64,000 nucleotides of DNA, taken from Paenibacillus sp. TCA20 (lineage in GTDB: Bacteria > Bacillota > Bacilli > Paenibacillales > Paenibacillaceae). Of this stretch, positions 8,785 through 17,486 are shown one piece after another. The position numbers were made by a program, and so were the translations under genes. The notes under the pieces were generated by a model. That model saw nothing but the letters and a program-made list of their open reading frames with translations, had not been told where the DNA came from and did no database searches. Location of the stretch: assembly GCF_000732325.1 (NCBI RefSeq), contig NZ_BBIW01000006.1, positions 1-64,000 on the forward strand, read 5' to 3'. The stretch's first letter is position 1, and each line of letters starts with the position of its first letter.

Positions 8785-8917
8785 AAGAAGTCCCCTTTAC
8801 ATATATTCTAAGGCTGAGTATATAAAGGGTTGCTTAAATGAATCTGAAACAAAGATCCAATGCACTGACGGTTAGAATAAATCTCGCTTCGATCTTCAGA
8901 TACGGAAGTGCAAAAAA

Positions 8918-8956
8918 AAGATGGCTTTCTCTCCTTAATAGAGAAAAACCATCTTG
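8918..8956 (-). terminator. terminator after methyltransferase gene
   Basis: On the minus strand AAGATGG and TTTCTCT arms fold around ATTAAGG and are followed by eight T residues. It lies just past the stop at 8975. Confidence 0.85.
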
Positions 8957-8974
8957 TATACTTTTCACAATCAG

Positions 8975-9748
8975 CTAAGCTTTTGCCGCTAAATATAAGG
9001 CAACTCTATGCTCCTTATGAATTGTACCACCTGCTCGGTCAACCGACTCCTGAATACGGTGGAACAACTCATCTTTAACGGGATTTGGAAGCTGTCTGTG
9101 CTTGGAGTTTGTATTCAGCAAGGATACATAAGCGGAGCTGGTGAGTGTATGTATTTCCCTATACTCTTTTACAAGCAGATGGTTAAAGAACCCCGACTTG
9201 TCAGTAATCACTCTTCTGTCTTCAATGATCTCCTCAGGAGTAGGCAGCGCAGCGTCATCCAAATGAGGAGCAAGTTCGCGGTAGTGAAGACGAATTTCCT
9301 GGTGGAGGTCATCGTACATCGGAACATGTACCGTCCAGAAGAAAGCCATTGAACCGTTATGTTTAAGCAGCTCCCACACTCTCCGGTATCCGAATTCAGG
9401 CTCAATGAAATGAAAGGCCGTTCCCGAAATCGCGAGGTCAAAAGGTGAACCCTCTCCATTCCAATCCTCAAACGCGGTATGTAGTACTTTTACTGAGGGA
9501 TACCCTTTGAATTTCTCTGCAGTGAACTGTGCTAGTTGGTCACCAAGCTCAACACAGGTGATATCCGTAAAGCCTTTATCCAAGAAGCCTCCAGTCGCTT
9601 GGCCTGTTCCACAGCCGATTTCTAAGATCTTTTGGTCTTGTTTCAGGCTGCAATAATCAGCAATATCATCGAACATTTCTTTGGGATAAGCGGGTCTGAA
9701 CCTCTCGTATTCACTAACGATATAATTGAAGGTTTCTTTATTCTCCAT
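8975..9748 (-). CDS. class I SAM-dependent methyltransferase
   Basis: A 257-residue soluble methyltransferase of the UbiE/Methyltransf_11 type. Motif I is ILEIGCGTGQATGGF near 40, followed by ITCVELGD. The post-motif region FDLAISGTAFHFIEPEF is also typical. The C-terminal third (HTLTSSAYVSLLNTNSKH and the AALYLAAKA-like end) resembles trans-aconitate or small-molecule methyltransferases. The acceptor is unknown. GGAGGCGGAG precedes the ATG. It marks the start of the accessory block of small minus-strand genes. Confidence 0.85.
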   Translation of the reverse strand: MENKETFNYIVSEYERFRPAYPKEMFDDIADYCSLKQDQKILEIGCGTGQATGGFLDKGFTDITCVELGDQLAQFTAEKFKGYPSVKVLHTAFEDWNGEGSPFDLAISGTAFHFIEPEFGYRRVWELLKHNGSMAFFWTVHVPMYDDLHQEIRLHYRELAPHLDDAALPTPEEIIEDRRVITDKSGFFNHLLVKEYREIHTLTSSAYVSLLNTNSKHRQLPNPVKDELFHRIQESVDRAGGTIHKEHRVALYLAAKA

Positions 9749-9825
9749 ACTGCTCCGCCTCCAGTCTGAATTAACTTCTAACTATACATAGCTTGATATC
9801 GGTCGAGGTCATTGATTGCTCTTAG

Positions 9826-10407
9826 TCAGCTCTTCTTCGTCATCAAGATGAGTCCTGTTGACCAATTGAGCTTAGACAGATGGAAATCCTCTCTTGATTC
9901 CAGATACGATACTAGCTTGGATACCTTATCCTCATGGTCTTCAGGCCAATTCGGCTGCGGGTTCAGATCATCAATGATATACAGCCCTCCAGGCTTGACC
10001 ATACCAAGCACCTCTTCCACCAGATAAAACTTGCCTGGCCATGTATCAGCGAAGATGACATCATATTGTTCGGATTTATGTTGTTCTATGTATTCGCCGC
10101 CATCCTGAGCAAATAGATGTAACCGAGGATCATCCCCCAGCACTTCCCTCGCAATATTCGAGCATTGCTCATCCATCTCAACAGAATACAGCCTGCTGTC
10201 CTGATCCATTCCATCAAGAAGCCAAGCTGTAGAGTGACCTACACCTGTTCCTAATTCCAAAATGGTGCTCTGCCTGCGATTTGCGGCTAACATCCGAAGG
10301 AAGCTACCTGTTAGATCATCACACGATGCCGTGAAGCCATATTCTGCAGCACATTTACTCACTCGTTCTGCATGCATCGGGCGCTGAACACCTTGTAATT
10401 CGTCCAT
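9826..10407 (-). CDS. O-methyltransferase-like class I methyltransferase
   Basis: A 193-residue protein. ILELGTGVGHSTAWLLDG near 49-66 is motif I, LYSVEMDE follows as the acidic SAM-ribose strand, and DVIFADTWPGKFYLVEEVLGMVKPGGLYIIDDL is organised like the caffeoyl-CoA O-methyltransferase family. No membrane segment is present. AAGGAGG precedes the ATG. The acceptor is unknown. About 80 bp separate it from the next minus-strand gene upstream and from the methyltransferase downstream. Confidence 0.8.
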   Translation of the reverse strand: MDELQGVQRPMHAERVSKCAAEYGFTASCDDLTGSFLRMLAANRRQSTILELGTGVGHSTAWLLDGMDQDSRLYSVEMDEQCSNIAREVLGDDPRLHLFAQDGGEYIEQHKSEQYDVIFADTWPGKFYLVEEVLGMVKPGGLYIIDDLNPQPNWPEDHEDKVSKLVSYLESREDFHLSKLNWSTGLILMTKKS

Positions 10408-10447
10408 GGATAAGCCTCCTTGTATGAACTGCGTAGCTAACTTATCG

Positions 10448-10975
10448 TTATACCTTCATTCTTTTTTTGATCATTCTGATTTGTCCCCTATGATTGATTT
10501 CATCTTCAAAGACGTGGAACCACATAAAGTAATAATTTGCTTGTTTGTCATACCAGAATTGCTCCTCATGATGAAGCCAATCATCATTTACGGTCTTAAA
10601 ATAATTGAGTGTTCTATTTCTTACTTCTTCCAATTTGTTAAGGTAAAATGTGAGTTCATGCCCTCTGATCTGTTCTTGCCCGGCCGAACCTAACTCAAGT
10701 GCTGGACCCCAAATGGATAGCTCCTCATCATTGAGAAACCTTTTTTCATATGTCGAGACCTGATACGCATATTCTACAGCTGCAACATGTAATAACAAAG
10801 CACCTATGGAATTGCTCTCTGTATCCAGCAGGTAATCCAGCTGGTCCTTCGATAAGCCCTTCACTTCTTCTAAGGTTGTATATCTCACATAATTCATCAT
10901 GGAAATAAGCTGACTGATCTGAGGAGTATATCCAGGGATGCTGGTGATTAGATAGATTTGATCCATATTCATCAT
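10448..10975 (-). CDS. DinB family protein
   Basis: A 175-residue four-helix-bundle protein of the DinB/YfiT type, usually metal-binding and in some members a thiol transferase for bacillithiol or mycothiol. Likely metal ligands are the His in LLLHVAAVEYAY, HHEEQ, and the terminal FEDEINHRGQIRMIKKRM block typical of the family. The ATG at 10975 has GGAGGGG upstream; five earlier codons in frame are less well supported. A second DinB gene lies at 21237-21725. The substrate is not predictable. Confidence 0.78.
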   Translation of the reverse strand: MMNMDQIYLITSIPGYTPQISQLISMMNYVRYTTLEEVKGLSKDQLDYLLDTESNSIGALLLHVAAVEYAYQVSTYEKRFLNDEELSIWGPALELGSAGQEQIRGHELTFYLNKLEEVRNRTLNYFKTVNDDWLHHEEQFWYDKQANYYFMWFHVFEDEINHRGQIRMIKKRMKV

Positions 10976-11029
10976 CGTTCGCCCCTCCAAATCTTTTTAT
11001 CCTATTACTGATCACAGCGTTCAACACTG

Positions 11030-11908
11030 CTACCTCTTAACAATCCCGAAGGAAATCTTCATGTTGGGTGCGTAGGTTAACCAGGATTGATCATTAAATT
11101 GTTTGGAGAATAACCGTTCAGCATCGTACTGCCTTCTTGCCTCTTCCGCTGTCAACCCTCTCTCTATCAGATTGATCTCAACCTGTTCGTAATCACCTGG
11201 ATCTTGGCCTAATCCATCTGCACTTAATGCTTCGAAAAGCTTATTCTTCATGTCTAAATCCATATGCTGATCTAAAAAGTTCACCCGATCACTGACCCGG
11301 CACTGTACGTCCTGTAAACCTAGCTGGCTAAGAAGTACAGGTAATCTCATGCCGATATTTCCGTCTTTGCTCTTACTTCTTCTGTCTGCTTCAAACAACT
11401 TTTGAAGTATCCCCAGCTGTATGATATCGGATTGTACCTGCCCTTCGAAATAATAGTTCGACATATTTGAAATCCAATGAGGCTCAAAGCATATCACCCT
11501 GCCCGAATCTACTACGCTATCGATCATCCTCTGAAGAATAATAGATGGTTCAGCGATATGTAACAAAAAGGCGTGACTCATCGCAATATCATACTTGCCT
11601 TTTACAGTCAGCTCTTCAAGGTCAGCTACGATAAATTCTGTTGTATACGGTAAGCGAGAGAATAATTCTTTTGCTTCCTTAATCAAATCCTGGCCTTTAT
11701 CTATCCCGGTATAGGTCGAACCTTCTGGCAATAAAGGCAGCAGCTTTAAACCGAGGTATCCATATCCGCAGCCGTAATCGACCACATTTACAGGCTTATG
11801 AATGTTCCACACTTTTTGCACCAGAAATTCTAGATAGTCATCGTTGTAGTACAGCCACCGCGTATTTCTAAGGTATTCGATTTGAGTATCCCAATAATAT
11901 TCGGACAT
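11030..11908 (-). CDS. class I SAM-dependent methyltransferase
   Basis: A 292-residue methyltransferase. Motif I VVDYGCGYGYLGLKLLPLLP is followed by TYTGIDKGQDLI and IVADLEELTVKGKYDIAMSHAFLLHI, the standard Methyltransf_25/31 layout. The C-terminal 100 residues (SDRVNFLDQ, GLTAEEARRQYDAE) form an added lid typical of Firmicute paralogues of unknown specificity. AAAGGGG lies before the ATG. It precedes the DinB gene on the same strand by about 55 bp. Confidence 0.83.
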   Translation of the reverse strand: MSEYYWDTQIEYLRNTRWLYYNDDYLEFLVQKVWNIHKPVNVVDYGCGYGYLGLKLLPLLPEGSTYTGIDKGQDLIKEAKELFSRLPYTTEFIVADLEELTVKGKYDIAMSHAFLLHIAEPSIILQRMIDSVVDSGRVICFEPHWISNMSNYYFEGQVQSDIIQLGILQKLFEADRRSKSKDGNIGMRLPVLLSQLGLQDVQCRVSDRVNFLDQHMDLDMKNKLFEALSADGLGQDPGDYEQVEINLIERGLTAEEARRQYDAERLFSKQFNDQSWLTYAPNMKISFGIVKR

Positions 11909-11975
11909 TGCACTGCCCCTTTACTCATTGTTATTTATTATATTTAACACGCAGCATTTTTCTATGGGGTTAAAA

Positions 11976-12593
11976 TTAGACCACATCAAGCATTGGCTTT
12001 AAATGAAGCAGTCCCATATCCACCGATGTTTCGATATAACCCAAGATTTGAACAATCGTGAATACTTGAAGCTGCTGTTTGTTGACTTCGTCTTTGTCGT
12101 ATTCCATATCACCTAGTACATAAGGGAGGAAGTGCTCAACGTCCTTGGATGTTACTTCTTCCAAATCCATAACGGCAGGAACATCACTGAGCATTTCCTT
12201 CAGTATATTTGTAAATCCATAGTGTTCTAACAATTTCCCGTTCAATGTTTGAAAGTCTTTATGATATATAGGGTATAAATCTGGATCCGCTTCCATTCTG
12301 TTTTTCAACCATGAGAGGTTAAATCCCCTGAGCCAGATATCATCCGCAATTAGATGTGTGAAATATCCTAATATATACTGTTGCTCCGCCTGTGAGCTAT
12401 ATTTATGTAAGAATCCTTTATAATCTATGAATCTTGTATAATTCTGTACTTCGCCTTTGAAAAAATGGGATGATTCTTTCGGAGACACAGCATCAGGCGC
12501 CACGCTTCCAAGTAAGAAGAGCGTCCGGTCTTCAATGGACAAGCTCTCTGCAATTCGATTGGCAATAATCAAGTGCATGATCCTTGAACCCAT
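11976..12593 (-). CDS. zinc-dependent phospholipase C family protein
   Basis: A 205-residue protein beginning MGSRIMHLIIANRIAE, followed by FLLGSVAPDA and YILGYFTHLIADDIWL. The spaced His and Asp residues (His7, the APDA Asp, and the FTHLIADD His/Asp pair) match the PF00882 zinc-dependent phospholipase C domain. There is no signal peptide, so it is probably cytoplasmic, and phospholipase activity is not assured. The ATG at 12593 is favoured by AGGTGAGG six bases upstream over a GTG four codons earlier. Confidence 0.7.
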   Translation of the reverse strand: MGSRIMHLIIANRIAESLSIEDRTLFLLGSVAPDAVSPKESSHFFKGEVQNYTRFIDYKGFLHKYSSQAEQQYILGYFTHLIADDIWLRGFNLSWLKNRMEADPDLYPIYHKDFQTLNGKLLEHYGFTNILKEMLSDVPAVMDLEEVTSKDVEHFLPYVLGDMEYDKDEVNKQQLQVFTIVQILGYIETSVDMGLLHLKPMLDVV

Positions 12594-12734
12594 ATGCTTC
12601 CTCACCTTCTTCTGTTATTTCTATAGCCCTTTAAATTTCCATCAGCATTCTAAATCATATAATAATTGTAAATTTAGTTCAAACAAAATCTACTTGAAAC
12701 AACTTTTAATTCAACAAGTGATCCCTATAAAGCA

Positions 12735-12787
12735 AGGGCTCTCGAGTTCTAATTGTTCCTGTAAGGTTCAATTAGGCCCGAGAGCCT
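12735..12787 (-). terminator. terminator after VanZ-family gene
   Basis: GGCTCTCG/CGAGAGCC and CTAATTG/CAATTAG arms form a long imperfect hairpin 8 bp beyond the VanZ gene stop. The T run is weak. Confidence 0.65.
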
Positions 12788-12794
12788 CATCCTT

Positions 12795-13316
12795 CTAAAA
12801 GCCATTCACTATTAAAATCAAACTCATAAACAATATCAAGCCAATCGTTCCAACAGCCGCAAGGATGTTAATAATCTTGTCAGCTCTGAACTTCGTCCGG
12901 ACTAGCTTTAGCAGTAAATGATACAGCCCAATTCCAATAACACCACCAAGCGTATTGTTGATTAGATCCGTTATGTCACTTGCACCAATGGCAAACAAAT
13001 ATTGAAGCAGTTCATATACCAGACTTATAGCTGCAATAGTGGCTGCTCTTTTGAGAAATGACCACTTCGTCAGCATGCTTAGATATATCCCAACAGGAAC
13101 AAAAGCAATCATGTTATATAGCAGCTCTTGTATATCTAATTCATTGTTAACGATGACCGACTCACCAAATGGAATAAGGTTAATGTTTCTGATCTCCGGT
13201 AAATCCTGCGCTGAGAATGCCATTTTGAATACGATAATCCAGGTTAACAGCAATATATAAACTGCAAATAGCAACCAAGTTAGCTTTGTGTCTCGTTCTC
13301 GTTGTGTTGTTTTCAT
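12795..13316 (-). CDS. VanZ-like family membrane protein
   Basis: A 173-residue integral membrane protein with five hydrophobic segments (about 12-30, 62-80, 87-107, 115-135 and 148-170). The loop NLIPFGES and the segment AISLVYELLQYLFAIGASDITDLINNTLGGVIG are characteristic of the VanZ-like domain (PF04892), named after a teicoplanin-resistance accessory protein. Most family members have no proven role. GAGGGAGA precedes the ATG at 13316. It stands alone with its own terminator. Confidence 0.85.
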   Translation of the reverse strand: MKTTQRERDTKLTWLLFAVYILLLTWIIVFKMAFSAQDLPEIRNINLIPFGESVIVNNELDIQELLYNMIAFVPVGIYLSMLTKWSFLKRAATIAAISLVYELLQYLFAIGASDITDLINNTLGGVIGIGLYHLLLKLVRTKFRADKIINILAAVGTIGLILFMSLILIVNGF

Positions 13317-13428
13317 TTTCTCTCCCTCTCTAGACAATCATCTCACTGACGAATCAACTCTATAACGATTGAAGCTGCGAATAAGTTTGATTCTCTATAT
13401 TGAAATTATTGTCAGGCGGGGGGATTGT

Positions 13429-13854
13429 TCAAATATTGTTATTATCCATAAATTCAATACAAAAAGGCTGCGTTTCGGGCTTCAAGCAATACTCTATTCT
13501 TTTTCTAAAATCTTTCCATTGTACTTTCTCTAACGCTTCTTCAATGGGGAAAAATCCACATTCCAGGCTCTCCGGTGAACATGTTAATTCGCCTCCGATG
13601 GGCTTTGCTAAAAATAATGTATTACAAATGGAGTTCCCGACATTCTGAAATATCCCGCAAAAATTAATAATTTCAATGTCGATTCCTGATTCTTCCTTCG
13701 TCTCTCGTATTGCGGCCTGACTCAAAGATTCTCCTATCTCTACTTGTCCTCCAGGCATTTCCCAGCCTCTTCTTGGTCCTCTGATCAGTAATATTTCGTT
13801 ATTATCATTGACTACAACGGCAGCTGCCGAAACGATATGCTTTGGTGGGTGCAT
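13429..13854 (-). CDS. Nudix hydrolase
   Basis: A 141-residue nucleotide-type pyrophosphohydrolase. A complete Nudix box (G-x5-E-x7-REx2EExG) runs from Gly35 to about residue 58, with both catalytic glutamates in RETKEESG. The start MHPPKHIVSAAAVVVND is typical of small cytoplasmic Nudix proteins. Substrate not predictable. AAGGAG precedes the ATG. Two more Nudix genes lie in this block, one frameshifted (17487-17980) and one longer (33946-34476). Confidence 0.88.
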   Translation of the reverse strand: MHPPKHIVSAAAVVVNDNNEILLIRGPRRGWEMPGGQVEIGESLSQAAIRETKEESGIDIEIINFCGIFQNVGNSICNTLFLAKPIGGELTCSPESLECGFFPIEEALEKVQWKDFRKRIEYCLKPETQPFCIEFMDNNNI

Positions 13855-13909
13855 GACGCTACTCCTTCATTTAGAAATTTGTTATCCTATGTACTGCTGT
13901 GAATTAGGT

Positions 13910-14455
13910 TCAAAGCTCCTCTATAATCGGCTTCCAACCCACCTTCTGGCTCCATTGATTTGCATTCATTAAAATGTCCCATACGATTTCTGCTTTTCCT
14001 TCTACATATTTATCTCTATCGTCTTTATACAGATTGGCGAGTTCATATTTAACCTCGGCGTATTTCATTTTTGCATATTCATGTTCTCTTAAATAATCTC
14101 TAAACAGCAAATTCAGCTGTTCTGACCAACTTCCACTTTGGCGTATGTGAATATGAGTCCTTCTCATGCCGCTTTTTTCTCTAAAATATCTCTTGGTTAG
14201 ATCAGGATTATCTTTACGATGTTGAAAACCCATCTCTTGAAGTCCAGATTTGACTTCCTCGATATTGTCCAGAGCGGGCACTGATATTTGTATATCAATA
14301 ATAGGCTTAGCCGCTAATCCCACTACAGCTGTAGAGCCTATATGATCTATCCTATGAATCGTATTTCCCAATTGACTTACAATCTGACATCTTATTTCAT
14401 TATATATTTTGGGCCAGTTATCATTATAAGGCTCTATAATTACAGATTCCTTCAT
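13910..14455 (-). CDS. GrpB family protein (UPF0157)
   Basis: A 181-residue protein with the family core HRIDHIGSTAVVGLAAKPIIDI near 34-55 and a downstream RTHIHIRQSGSWSEQL block. The fold is nucleotidyltransferase-like, but the activity is unproven. This is the only complete GrpB gene in the window. The ATG at 14455 is supported by TTGGTG about 9 bases upstream, while a TTG five codons earlier is less likely. It lies 28 bases past the next GNAT gene. Confidence 0.85.
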   Translation of the reverse strand: MKESVIIEPYNDNWPKIYNEIRCQIVSQLGNTIHRIDHIGSTAVVGLAAKPIIDIQISVPALDNIEEVKSGLQEMGFQHRKDNPDLTKRYFREKSGMRRTHIHIRQSGSWSEQLNLLFRDYLREHEYAKMKYAEVKYELANLYKDDRDKYVEGKAEIVWDILMNANQWSQKVGWKPIIEEL

Positions 14456-14483
14456 CCGTAAGATCACCAACTTGGAGTATAGA

Positions 14484-14978
14484 TTACTTAATTATATTTG
14501 CAACCATGGTTATGGAAGTGCCTACTTTACCTGTCTCTTTGAAGCAAAATCGCTGGTAAAGTTTCATTGCTGCTTCATTGTGTGGATCTACACTTAATGA
14601 GATTCTTTCAATGTTCTTCTTCCTGGCTTCTTGAAAAAGTTTATTCATCAAAGCGCTTCCAATTCCGATTCCTCTATATTCTGCTAAGATCGCCATTCCG
14701 AGTTCCGGCACGTCATTATCGACATATCCAAAGCCTTTATTACTCTCATGAAAGTATCGAGCTGTTATCGATCCAACCGGCTTGTCTTGTTCATCCATTG
14801 CTATGAATCCAAAATCTCCATTCCGTCCCCAGCCTTCTACATACTTCGAAAGGTGTGGATCATTGATTATTTCTCTGTTGAACGGCTCCTGCCCTTCTGG
14901 AACATACAGTGATTCGTACAACATATCCCATAAGAATGCAACATCTTCTGCTTCAATGGGTCTGATTCTATAATTCAT
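14484..14978 (-). CDS. GNAT family N-acetyltransferase
   Basis: A 164-residue acetyltransferase. MNYRIRPIEAEDVAFLWDML is a standard GNAT opening, ELGMAILAEYRGIGIGSALMNKLF carries the acetyl-CoA loop, and SVDPHNEAAMKLYQRFCFKETG is the C-terminal motif B. The acceptor is unknown. AAAAGGTGG precedes the ATG. It lies about 28 bp upstream of the GrpB gene on the same strand, so a shared transcript is possible. Confidence 0.9.
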   Translation of the reverse strand: MNYRIRPIEAEDVAFLWDMLYESLYVPEGQEPFNREIINDPHLSKYVEGWGRNGDFGFIAMDEQDKPVGSITARYFHESNKGFGYVDNDVPELGMAILAEYRGIGIGSALMNKLFQEARKKNIERISLSVDPHNEAAMKLYQRFCFKETGKVGTSITMVANIIK

Positions 14979-14998
14979 CGTTTGTTACCACCTTTTAG

Positions 14999-15361
14999 CT
15001 ATGATAAAGTCTTTAAAATGGTCTTTCCCCTGTCTACTGTTGTTGTGAAGAACTCTTGTTTAATTTCCTGCAACGCTTCCTTTAGTCTATTTCTTCCAAT
15101 GGAATCAAATCGCTTTTGAACCGTGCTAATATGTTCCTCGTCGGACTTTATCTTGTTCTCAATCTCATCATATTGCTCTAACGAATCATATTCCCACATG
15201 GCAAAGATTTCACTAGTATCTTCATTCAATGTAGTTTGCCATCTTCCAATCAATCTGGCTCCATACTTCAGCTGGCTTGGTAACAAGACATCATTAAATA
15301 AGGAATTAAACTCATCTACAATGGAATTAGCGACAATGTAAGTTTTTCTCCGATAGATCAT
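14999..15361 (-). CDS. NIPSNAP family protein
   Basis: A 120-residue alpha/beta-barrel protein opening MIYRRKTYIV and continuing with LLPSQLKYGARLIGRWQT and EIFAMWEYDSLEQYDEI, the NIPSNAP-domain pattern (PF07978) of small dimeric ferredoxin-like proteins. Function unknown. The ATG at 15361 has TAGGCGTGG before it, and a GTG two codons upstream is equally possible. It sits between a GNAT and a YdcF-like gene, all on the minus strand. Confidence 0.75.
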   Translation of the reverse strand: MIYRRKTYIVANSIVDEFNSLFNDVLLPSQLKYGARLIGRWQTTLNEDTSEIFAMWEYDSLEQYDEIENKIKSDEEHISTVQKRFDSIGRNRLKEALQEIKQEFFTTTVDRGKTILKTLS

Positions 15362-15406
15362 TTCCACGCCTACTTTCGCATTTTTTGTATAAGTATTTTT
15401 ATTGAG

Positions 15407-16003
15407 TTAAACTTCGAAATCTTGGATCTTACCATTTTTCGTGTAATAGATAAGCCCTTCCACTTCTTTCATTACTCTTTGAGTACCTTGCTGACTTTCC
15501 CACCAGTTCGTAGGTCTCGTGCTCTTATCTCGAGCAGGGCATAACGAGTACTCAATGTGTTCAGGCAAATAGGTCTTCAGCGTTAAGTAGCAGCGTCGGA
15601 TATGGTAAAAAGTAGTGACGATCAGAATTCTTTTTATATGATTTAATCCGAAATACGGATCCAGTACTTCTCTGGATTTCAGGACATTATCTATCGTGTT
15701 CTTGGACTGAGTCTCGACGATAATATCTTGTTCGGGTACCCCGAGCTCGATGGCTCTATTCTTCATTAATATGGCTTCGGGCACCTCGAATGCTCCACCA
15801 GACATTAATATCTTTGAGGAACGTCCAGAATTATATAATTCAACGGCATGTGGAACCCGATATTTACTGGCCGACACACTGCCAAATACAAAAATAACAT
15901 CGCCGTTCTCGCCATCATCCTCAATTCCATGGAATAGAATGCGGGTTAGCAAATCTTTATTATCCAATGAGATACGATCCAAAGACATATCCGATATTTT
16001 CAT
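15407..16003 (-). CDS. YdcF/DUF218 family protein
   Basis: A 198-residue protein with the DUF218 (SanA/ElyC/YdcF) arrangement: VIFVFGSVSASKYRVPHAVELYNSG, then ILMSGG, then IIVETQSKNTIDNVLKSREVL and IVTTFYHIRRCYLTLKTYLPE. These are the family's conserved GGs, ES.NT and T..yH.pRa blocks. There is no signal or membrane segment, so it resembles soluble YdcF, a reported SAM-binding protein, more than the envelope protein SanA. GAAAGGAA lies before the ATG. Confidence 0.82.
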   Translation of the reverse strand: MKISDMSLDRISLDNKDLLTRILFHGIEDDGENGDVIFVFGSVSASKYRVPHAVELYNSGRSSKILMSGGAFEVPEAILMKNRAIELGVPEQDIIVETQSKNTIDNVLKSREVLDPYFGLNHIKRILIVTTFYHIRRCYLTLKTYLPEHIEYSLCPARDKSTRPTNWWESQQGTQRVMKEVEGLIYYTKNGKIQDFEV

Positions 16004-16015
16004 GCTCTATTCCTT

Positions 16016-16510
16016 TCATTCATTATAAGTCGAGAATGTTTGAATAGGTCCTTCCCAATTTTCTTCTTTTACTTCTTCGTACTTCCCATTCGTATATTTT
16101 CCAATCGTCTTCCTCCAGAAAGTCTGAGCCGGTATGTTCGCTTCAATTTCAGCTACTTTCCAGATCCCACCGAAATTATCAAAAATTTTATGAGCTGCAG
16201 TCTGGCCTACTCTTGATTTCCTGTATTTTCTCATCACAAAAAATTCTGCCATCGAGTATGTCGTCTTATTTGATTCGTCTTTACCCAACGATCTTACAAG
16301 AGCGAACCCAGCTAATTTACCTTCCACCATGATGAAAAATGGATATCTGCCATTCTCCGTCCAATAATGATCTAAAAATTTATATTCATATAATCCGTTA
16401 GAATTTATATCCTCATCTGGGTCGAACTCACTAAAATCATATTTGTATAGCTCAAGAAGATTGCGTAATATTGATTTTTGTTCATATTCGACTTTTTGAA
16501 TTGAGATCAT
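16016..16510 (-). CDS. GNAT family N-acetyltransferase
   Basis: A 164-residue protein. GRYPFFIMVEGKLAGFALVR and MAEFFVMRKYRKSRVGQTAAHKIF carry the acetyl-CoA-binding strand and loop; the loop reads RKSRVGQ, a common predicted-acetyltransferase variant (COG5628-like). The ending FWRKTIGKYTNGKYEEV fits that group. The ATG at 16510 has TAGGAG upstream; the longer frame would overlap the preceding GNAT. Together with 16527-17051 it forms a tandem pair of unrelated GNATs. Confidence 0.85.
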   Translation of the reverse strand: MISIQKVEYEQKSILRNLLELYKYDFSEFDPDEDINSNGLYEYKFLDHYWTENGRYPFFIMVEGKLAGFALVRSLGKDESNKTTYSMAEFFVMRKYRKSRVGQTAAHKIFDNFGGIWKVAEIEANIPAQTFWRKTIGKYTNGKYEEVKEENWEGPIQTFSTYNE

Positions 16511-16526
16511 GGTTTGTTCTCCTATG

Positions 16527-17051
16527 TTATATGCGTTTATGTATGCCTGGCACTTCATTGTTTGCCTTTAATTTCATTAATACAAAATCAATTTTTTCTT
16601 CTCCTACTCGACTTTTGAAACATTGAGACTTTACAAATCCAACCCGTTCATAGACTTTAATTGCCCGTTCGTTAAATGCAGCGACGACAAGTTGAATGTT
16701 AGATGTTTGATACTCCTCTATAATAAACTTGATAGAAGCATCCAAGAAGTTTGCACCATTACCCATCCCCGTGCGTGAAGGAGCTAATCCCAGCCCAAGG
16801 TCTAAACATTTATCATCATTGTAAATTCCTATTTCATAACCTCCCGATACACGGGCTGATTCTCCAATACAAATAAATCCAAACAACTCATTATCACTAT
16901 TTAATACGTAATAATATTCACCATTCATTAACTCCGAGATCGTCTCCTCGCTGTCATCCATGTTATAGAAAGAGTAAGATTCTTCATATGTCCATTCAGC
17001 AATGGACGCAGCGTATTCTTCTGTCATTAAATAGTAGCGAAAGGATTGCAT
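16527..17051 (-). CDS. GNAT family N-acetyltransferase
   Basis: A 174-residue acetyltransferase beginning MQSFRYYLMTEEYAASIAEWTYEESYSFYNMDD, a start seen in GNATs whose substrates are unassigned. GLGLAPSRTGMGNGANFLDASIKFI holds the acetyl-CoA loop and VAAFNERAIKVYERVGF the C-terminal motif. AAGGAAGGGAG lies upstream of the ATG. It is closely followed by another GNAT and preceded by a DUF5071 gene. The pair shares little visible similarity, so it is not a recent duplication. Confidence 0.88.
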   Translation of the reverse strand: MQSFRYYLMTEEYAASIAEWTYEESYSFYNMDDSEETISELMNGEYYYVLNSDNELFGFICIGESARVSGGYEIGIYNDDKCLDLGLGLAPSRTGMGNGANFLDASIKFIIEEYQTSNIQLVVAAFNERAIKVYERVGFVKSQCFKSRVGEEKIDFVLMKLKANNEVPGIHKRI

Positions 17052-17073
17052 AACTCTTTATTTCTCCCTTCCT

Positions 17074-17469
17074 TTAGAATAAACTTTCATAAATCTCTTT
17101 AGCGCCCTCGTTAATTTCGCTTAATATTTCGCTCGGTGTTGGATTCTGAATGATTCTCAGCAGATCTTCTCTTACTTCGTTATGGAGATCCGTATTCAAT
17201 TTGGGAATGAGAAAATAGATACATGAATATTGCCAGCATTCATCGTCGCTATTTAAAACCCTGTGTATTCTAGGAAGCAGATCATCCGCTTTGAATCTTG
17301 GAAGCACCGTACATAATTCTTGTGCAACAGGCCAATTAATATCCTGCAGCCATTCAAATAAATCATCCATAATTGAACTAACATCCATTCTGGGATCAAG
17401 TTCTCTCAGCTTATTAATGACCTCTAAATCATGTTTATGTTTTGGAACTAGCTGTTGGAGATCATTCAT
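17074..17469 (-). CDS. DUF5071 domain protein
   Basis: A 131-residue all-helical protein. The block LVPKHKHDLEVINKL, then LFEWLQDINWPVAQEL, then DDECWQYSCIYFLIP is the DUF5071 pattern; WLQD-NWPVA is its most recognisable part. It looks like a short HEAT-like repeat protein without catalytic residues. No function is known to me. AAGGTGAAC precedes the ATG. It lies 18 bases from the frameshifted Nudix gene. Confidence 0.78.
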   Translation of the reverse strand: MNDLQQLVPKHKHDLEVINKLRELDPRMDVSSIMDDLFEWLQDINWPVAQELCTVLPRFKADDLLPRIHRVLNSDDECWQYSCIYFLIPKLNTDLHNEVREDLLRIIQNPTPSEILSEINEGAKEIYESLF

Positions 17470-17486
17470 TTAGTTCACCTTATTCC

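Noticed and set aside
9826..12593. Antibiotic biosynthesis cluster because of three methyltransferases
   Set aside because: No synthase, carrier protein or transporter genes accompany them; they appear to be independent single genes.
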